Positions 57,969-64,000 of a stretch of 64,000 bases of DNA are shown piece by piece. Each line of letters begins with the position of its first letter. The first letter of the stretch is position 1. The notes under the pieces were generated by a model. That model did no database searches and had not been told where the DNA came from. It worked only from the letters and a program-made list of their open reading frames with translations. The stretch comes from Microbacterium sp. ABRD28 (GTDB lineage: Bacteria > Actinomycetota > Actinomycetes > Actinomycetales > Microbacteriaceae): assembly GCF_003850245.1 (NCBI RefSeq), contig NZ_CP031015.1, forward strand, positions 2,542,001-2,606,000, written 5' to 3'. Both the position numbers and the translations under genes were made by a program.

Positions 57969-59240
57969 ATGGCACGTACCCCGACGGCTCTGCTGAGCCC
58001 CGCCGACCAGCAGCGGCGTCGCGGTCTGCGCACGATGAAGGCCGTGGCCCTGGGCGCTCTGCTGGCGATGGCCGTGGTGTTCGCCGTCGCCTTCTCGCTC
58101 CAGGAGCAGGTGCCCTGGCTCGGCTACGTCCGCGCGGCCGCCGAGGGCGGGATGGTGGGGGCGCTCGCGGATTGGTTCGCCGTGACGGCGCTGTTCCGTC
58201 ATCCGCTCGGTCTCCCGATTCCGCACACCGCGATCATCCCCAAGCGCAAGGACGAGATCGGCCGCACGCTCGGCGAGTTCGTCGAGACCGAGTTCCTGCG
58301 CGGTGACGTGGTGCGCACGAAGCTCGCCGCGACCCACGTGTCCCGGCGGGCAGGCGAGTGGCTCCGTGAGCCCGCGCATGCCGCCCGAGTGGGTTCCGAA
58401 GCCTCGGTGATCGCCGCCGGCGTGTTGCGCGCCCTGAGCGACGACGACGTGCGCGACGTCATCGAAGAGCTCGCGCGGGAGCACGTGCTCGTTCCGGAGT
58501 GGGGACCTCCCGTGGGCGCGTGGCTGGGCCGGGTGATCGACGCGGGCGCCCACCACAGCGCCGTCGATCTGGCGGCGGAGACGATCGACCACTGGCTCGC
58601 GGCCAACAGGGTGGCCTTCGAGGGCCTGGTCTCGCGGCGCCTGCCCAGCTGGGTGCCTCGGATCGCGCAGCGCCTGGTCGACGAGACGGTGTACAACGAA
58701 GCGGTGAAGTTCGTGGCGGCCGTGCGCGCCGACCCCGACCACCCGGCGCGGCATGCGATCGACGGATATCTCGAGCGGCTCGCGCGGAACCTGCAGACCG
58801 ATCCGACCACCATCGGACGCCTCGAAGACGCCAAGGGGGCGCTGTTCGACAGCCCCCGGGTCCGCGAGCTCGCCGCCCAGGCCTGGGGCACCGCGAAGTC
58901 CGGACTGCTGGCGGCCCTCGACAACCCCGACAGCGGCCTGCGGCGCCGACTGGCCGACGCTCTGGCCGAGATCGGCGACCGCCTGGTGACCGACGCCGCC
59001 CTGCAGCACCGGGCCGACGGCTGGGTGACCGAGGCAGCGGTCTTCCTGGTCGACCGCTACCGCCACGACATCGCCTCGATCATCACCGACACCGTCGAGA
59101 AGTGGGACCCCGAGGAGACGACGGAGAAGATCGAGCTCATGGTCGGCCGCGATCTCCAGTACATCCGGCTCAACGGCACCATCGTCGGGGCGCTGGCAGG
59201 GCTCGTCATCTACACGATCGCCCGCGCCATCTGGGGATGA
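57969..59240 (+). CDS. DUF445-family membrane protein
   Basis: A 423-residue protein of the DUF445 (YjiN-like) family. It has a first helix at about 20-40 (LGALLAMAVVFAVAFSL), the family core EGGMVGALADWFAVTALFRHPLGLPIPHTAIIPKRKDEIG and a C-terminal helix (GTIVGALAGLVIYTIARAIW). Function is unknown; envelope or stress roles have been suggested. The ATG at 57969 has GAGGAT 6 bases upstream, one base off the leaderless hexamer. Its stop overlaps a possible ATG of the next gene. Confidence 0.85.
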   Translation: MARTPTALLSPADQQRRRGLRTMKAVALGALLAMAVVFAVAFSLQEQVPWLGYVRAAAEGGMVGALADWFAVTALFRHPLGLPIPHTAIIPKRKDEIGRTLGEFVETEFLRGDVVRTKLAATHVSRRAGEWLREPAHAARVGSEASVIAAGVLRALSDDDVRDVIEELAREHVLVPEWGPPVGAWLGRVIDAGAHHSAVDLAAETIDHWLAANRVAFEGLVSRRLPSWVPRIAQRLVDETVYNEAVKFVAAVRADPDHPARHAIDGYLERLARNLQTDPTTIGRLEDAKGALFDSPRVRELAAQAWGTAKSGLLAALDNPDSGLRRRLADALAEIGDRLVTDAALQHRADGWVTEAAVFLVDRYRHDIASIITDTVEKWDPEETTEKIELMVGRDLQYIRLNGTIVGALAGLVIYTIARAIWG

Positions 59241-59254
59241 CGCTCCCGCGGCGC

Positions 59255-59260
59255 TACAGT
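59255..59260 (+). promoter_or_regulatory. -10 element of the GGCT-like gene (leaderless)
   Basis: TACAGT ends 6 bases before the GTG at 59267. It argues for that start rather than the ATG at 59237 that overlaps the previous stop. Confidence 0.45.
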
Positions 59261-59266
59261 GAGCGC

Positions 59267-59614
59267 GTGGAATCGGTGGGCGACGAACTGCTCTTCAGCT
59301 ACGGCACTCTCCAGCAGCCCGAGGTGCAGCTGGACACCTTCGGCAGGATCGTCGCGGCCGAGCCCGACATCCTGCCAGGGTTCACGGTCGACTACGCCGA
59401 GATCGTCGACGAACGGGTGGTGGATGTCTCGGGGCACGCGGTGCACCCCATCGTGCGTGCGACGGGCAATCCGCTGGACAAGGTGGTGGGGAAGGTCCTG
59501 AGCATCACCGAGGACGAGCTCGACGCCGCCGATGAGTACGAAGTGTCGCTCTACCGCCGCATCTCCGCCCCGCTCGCCAGCGGCCGCGTCGCCTGGGTGT
59601 ACGTGTCGGTGTGA
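59267..59614 (+). CDS. Gamma-glutamylcyclotransferase-like (AIG2) protein
   Basis: A 115-residue AIG2/GGCT-fold protein. The substrate-cradle motif LFSYGTLQQPEVQL near the N-terminus and GKVLSITEDELDAADEYEVSLYRR near the C-terminus, with the catalytic acidic residue in DEYE, are visible. Members cleave gamma-glutamyl-amines or modify small amides. GTG 59267 is chosen because of the -10 six bases upstream; ATG 59237 (ATGA overlap) would add ten residues. Stop overlaps the ureohydrolase start (GTGA). Confidence 0.78.
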   Translation: MESVGDELLFSYGTLQQPEVQLDTFGRIVAAEPDILPGFTVDYAEIVDERVVDVSGHAVHPIVRATGNPLDKVVGKVLSITEDELDAADEYEVSLYRRISAPLASGRVAWVYVSV

Positions 59615-60513
59615 GCGGCCTCTTCCACGACCCCCTCTGGCCCCGTGCCGGTGAGTGGCCGTCCGCGCACGACGGCGCCGAGACCTCGGGGCCGGTCGAT
59701 GTGGCGATCCTCGGTGTGCCGACGTGGCGGACCTCGCTGTCGGCGACCGGAGCGCACGCCACCCCCGCCGCCGTCCGCGCGGCGTTGCAGCGCTACAGCG
59801 CCACCCTGATCGGTCCGCCCGCGCTCGACCTCGATGCCGCGATGTCGATCGTCGACGCGGGCGATGTGGCCGAGCCCGACGGCGATGCCGGCGAGGCGCG
59901 CGTCCGCCGCGTCGTCGCCGATCTCGTCGCTCGTGGCGGGATGGTCATCGCCCTCGGGGGCGACAACGCCGCGACCGTGCCGGTCGCCCAGGGCGCGAAG
60001 GCGGGCGGCCTCATCACCCTCGACGCGCATCTCGACCTGCGCGACGGCAGGTCGAACGGCTCGCCGGTGCGCCGGCTCATCGACGACGGGCTCGATCCGC
60101 GCCGGATCGTGCAGATCGGCATCGCCGACTTCGCCAACTCCCCCGCCTACGTCGCGCGCGCCGTAGATCTGGGGATCACGCTCATCACCCTCGATCAGGT
60201 TCGCCGGCGCCCGGCCGCCGACCTCATCGACGAGGCGTTCGCCATCGCGGGGGCGGGGTTAGGCGGCGTGCACCTGGACATCGACGTGGACGTCTGCGAC
60301 CGCTCGGTCGCGCCGGGGTGCCCGGCCTCGGTTCCGGGTGGGCTGAGCGCTGACGCGCTCCGGGCGCTGGTGCGGTCGGCGGCAGCCGATACCCGGCTGG
60401 TCTCCGCGGATATCGTCGAGGTCGACGCGACGGCCGACACCGAGGACGGCCGGACGGTGCGGCTGGCGGCGCTGTGCGTTCTGGAACTCCTGGCGGGAAG
60501 GGCGATGCCATGA
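59611..60513 (+). CDS. Ureohydrolase (arginase/agmatinase fold), candidate formimidoylglutamase
   Basis: A 300-residue arginase-fold protein. The manganese site shows DAHLDLRD (138-145) and DIDVDVCDRSVAPG near 230, both as in the family, but the first ligand motif GGDH is GGDN here (N119). Some formimidoylglutamase- or guanidine-type ureohydrolases deviate at this point, and the neighbouring hutIUH genes make formimidoylglutamase (last step of histidine use) the best guess. It is on the opposite strand to those genes, so the link is not certain. The stop overlaps the SixA-like start (ATGA). Confidence 0.68.
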   Translation: MSGLFHDPLWPRAGEWPSAHDGAETSGPVDVAILGVPTWRTSLSATGAHATPAAVRAALQRYSATLIGPPALDLDAAMSIVDAGDVAEPDGDAGEARVRRVVADLVARGGMVIALGGDNAATVPVAQGAKAGGLITLDAHLDLRDGRSNGSPVRRLIDDGLDPRRIVQIGIADFANSPAYVARAVDLGITLITLDQVRRRPAADLIDEAFAIAGAGLGGVHLDIDVDVCDRSVAPGCPASVPGGLSADALRALVRSAAADTRLVSADIVEVDATADTEDGRTVRLAALCVLELLAGRAMP

Positions 60514-60983
60514 CGATCGAACTGGTGCTGGCGCGACACGCGAAGTCGGACTGGGGCGACCCCGGGCTCCGCGATCACGATCGCCCGTTGAACGAGCGCG
60601 GCCTGCGCGATGCGCCGCGGATGGCCGCGCGCCTGGCCGAGACGGGTTTCCGCCCGGATGCGCTGCTGTCCAGCACGGCCGTGCGCGCCCGCACGACCGC
60701 CGAGGCCTTCGCCGCGGCGCTCGAGACCGCGGTCACCCTCGTTCCCGACCTCTACGGTGCCCCGCCCGCGACGCTCCTCGCCACGGCGTCGACGAGCGGC
60801 GCCCTGCGCGTGATGCTCGTCGCCCACAACCCCGGGATGGCCGAGCTGGCCGACGCGCTCTCCGGCGGCCGGATCGGCGAGATGCCGACGTGCGCGGTCG
60901 CCCGGTTCCGCTGGGACGATGACGACTGGGCGGTCGTCGGCGCGGTCGACCCGGACGAGTGGCACATCGACACGCCCCGCTGA
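60510..60983 (+). CDS. SixA-like histidine phosphatase
   Basis: A 157-residue member of the histidine phosphatase superfamily, SixA branch. The catalytic histidine is in LVLARHAKSDWG (residue 10), with the second conserved elements LSSTAVRARTTAEAF and the distal VAHNPGMAELAD. E. coli SixA dephosphorylates phosphohistidine on signalling proteins; actinobacterial targets are unknown. ATGA overlap with the ureohydrolase gene makes a coupled GGCT-ureohydrolase-SixA unit. Convergent with hutI, 6 bases apart. Confidence 0.84.
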   Translation: MTIELVLARHAKSDWGDPGLRDHDRPLNERGLRDAPRMAARLAETGFRPDALLSSTAVRARTTAEAFAAALETAVTLVPDLYGAPPATLLATASTSGALRVMLVAHNPGMAELADALSGGRIGEMPTCAVARFRWDDDDWAVVGAVDPDEWHIDTPR

Positions 60984-60989
60984 GGCGGG

Positions 60990-62161
60990 CTACGCGGCGC
61001 GTTCCCCGTCTTTCCAGACCGCCGCGACGATCGGCACACCCGGCCGATAGGCCAGATGGATCCGTGACGGAGCATCCAAGAGCACCAGATCTGCTCGCAT
61101 CCCGGGGGCGATACCGCCGACGTCGGTGCGCCGGAGCGCACGGGCTCCCCCCGCCGTCGCCGCCCACACCGCCTCGGCGACCGTCATCCCCATTTCGCGC
61201 ACCGCGAGGGCGATCATGAGCGGCATCGAACTGGTGAAGCTCGACCCGGGGTTGCAGTCGCTCGCGAGGGCGACGGTGACCCCCCCGTCGATGAGACGGC
61301 GGGCGTCGGGATAGGGCTGGCGCGTGGAGAACTCCACTCCGGGGAGAAGCGTGGCGACCGTCTGCGAACCCGCGAGGAGAGCCACGTCGGCGTCGCTGAG
61401 GAATGTGCAGTGATCGACGGATGCGGCGCCGAGGCCGACCGCCAGGGCGACACCCGGCCCTTCTCCGAGCTGATTCCCGTGCACGCGGGGCGCGAGGCCC
61501 CGCGCGACACCCGCCGCCAAGACCCGGCGCGCCTCCGCCTCGGTGAAGGCGCCGTCCTCGCAGAAGACGTCGATCCAGCGACTGAACGGCGCGCAGCGCT
61601 CGAGCATCGGTCCGCAGACGAGGTCGAGGTAGCCGCGGCGGTCATCGGCGTACTCCGGCGGGACGACGTGCGCCCCGAGGAAGGTCACCTCGTCGGTCAC
61701 CTCGGCCGCGAGGCGAGCGAGCCGCTCCTCGTCGTCGGCGGTCAGCCCGTACCCCGTCTTGATCTCCACGGTCGTCGTGCCCTGACGGCGCAGTTCCCGG
61801 ATGAACCCCGCGAGGCGGCCGCGCAACTCCTCCTCACCGGCCGCGCGCGTGGCCGCGACGGTGCGACGTATGCCGCCGGCGGTATAAGGCCTGCCGGCCA
61901 TCCGTGCCTCGAACTCGTCGGCGCGGTCGCCCCCGAACACCAGGTGGGTGTGCGCGTCGACGAACCCCGGCAGCACAGCCCGGCCAGCGGCATCCACCAC
62001 TTTCGTGTCGGAGCCGGGCGACGGTGCGTCGCGAGCACACCCGACCCACGCGATGAGGCCGTTCCGCGCGAGGACGGCCGCATTGCGGATCGTGCCGCAC
62101 GCGTCGCCGCCGCGGGCGACATTCGTGGTCAGTTCGCCGATGTTCGTGATGAGCGTCCCGC

Positions 62162-62165
<4 letters not shown>
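60990..62165 (-). CDS. hutI: Imidazolonepropionase
   Basis: Hydrolyses imidazolone-5-propionate to formimidoyl-glutamate, third step of histidine degradation. The 391-residue amidohydrolase has [22 protein letters not shown] (metal site and substrate arginine), [32 protein letters not shown] and [16 protein letters not shown]. The GTG start at 62165 overlaps the hutU stop (GTGA). Confidence 0.95.
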
Positions 62166-63823
<1,658 letters not shown>

Positions 63824-64000
63824 GCAGTCCTCCTCGTGGGTGATCGGTGACAGGGCGGATGCCGCGGCCCGGGCGATCGCGCCGGTGGAGACGAGGTCTG
63901 TGGCAGCCTCGATCTCGGGCGAGAGGAATCGATCGGGACCGGGACCGCCGCACGCATCACGCACCAGCGCGGCGACCGCGCCGGTGGCGGGTGCGGGCGG
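63824..64000 (-). CDS. hutH: Histidine ammonia-lyase, C-terminal 59 codons; frame continues into hutU
   Basis: The 59 codons from the window edge to the hutU ATG read as the C-terminus of histidine ammonia-lyase: [21 protein letters not shown], then [20 protein letters not shown]. HutH deaminates histidine to urocanate, the substrate of HutU. The frame contains no stop codon before or at the hutU ATG, and both are in the same frame; the last codons (THEEDC) are encoded by the hutU ribosome site. Either HutH and HutU are produced as a fusion by this frame, or the stop was lost by a small indel or a sequence error. The rest of the gene lies beyond the window. Confidence 0.8.

Overview
The window is about 70% GC and has the gene style of a high-GC Gram-positive bacterium. 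The synteny and protein families point to the family Microbacteriaceae, probably Microbacterium or a close relative. Evidence for this includes the actinobacterial haem cluster ending in hemQ, a class Ib nrdHIEF operon, a protein O-mannosyltransferase next to rsmI, DUF222-HNH and DUF3817 proteins, and very frequent GTG starts. Genes are tightly packed. Within operons most junctions are 4-base ATGA or GTGA overlaps. At least 18 first genes carry a TANNNT -10 hexamer only 6 or 7 bases before the start codon, which is the signature of leaderless transcripts. No tRNA, rRNA, CRISPR array, insertion sequence or prophage gene was recognised.

Layout. 1-10.1 kb: the conserved string metG-tatD-(nudix)-rsmA-ispE, opened up by two MFS transporters, a metallophosphoesterase and an orphan Stealth-type sugar-phosphate transferase. 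10.1-12.6 kb: rsmI and pmt, divergent. 12.6-20.2 kb: haem synthesis by the coproporphyrin-dependent route (hemE-hemY-hemQ-hemC-hemB-hemL on the minus strand, hemA divergent). hemD and ferrochelatase are not here. 20.2-28.7 kb: aldo/keto reductase, HrpA helicase, a decayed quinone-reductase remnant, a Gfo/Idh dehydrogenase, a NYN-LOTUS protein and a ROK regulator. 28.7-35.3 kb: two tandem three-gene sugar ABC importers, each with a lipoprotein, a single-domain ATPase and a permease.

35.3-43 kb (minus strand): sirtuin plus ATP-dependent DNA ligase, a luciferase-like oxidoreductase, a second ClpC-type unfoldase, a membrane protein and nagA. 43-50 kb: small membrane proteins, an RlmG-like methyltransferase, a DUF222-HNH protein, and an Lrp regulator divergent from a Cys/Met-metabolism PLP enzyme. 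50-54.3 kb: nrdHIEF, preceded by two NrdR-box-like sites exactly 32 bp apart and a small group of DnaA-box-like nonamers. 54.3-61 kb: a third MFS protein, an alpha/beta hydrolase coupled to an acyl-CoA-dehydrogenase-like flavoprotein, a DUF445 protein, a GGCT-like protein, a ureohydrolase and a SixA-like phosphatase. 61-64 kb: histidine utilisation (hutI, hutU and the 3' end of hutH).

Most of the window is housekeeping. The points that stand out are these: the hutH frame runs into hutU with no stop codon; the nrd control region; the doubly deleted quinone-reductase remnant; the duplicated transporter with a perfect intercistronic hairpin; the lone Stealth transferase; and the incomplete haem cluster. 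I did not find a convincing wholly new multi-gene system.
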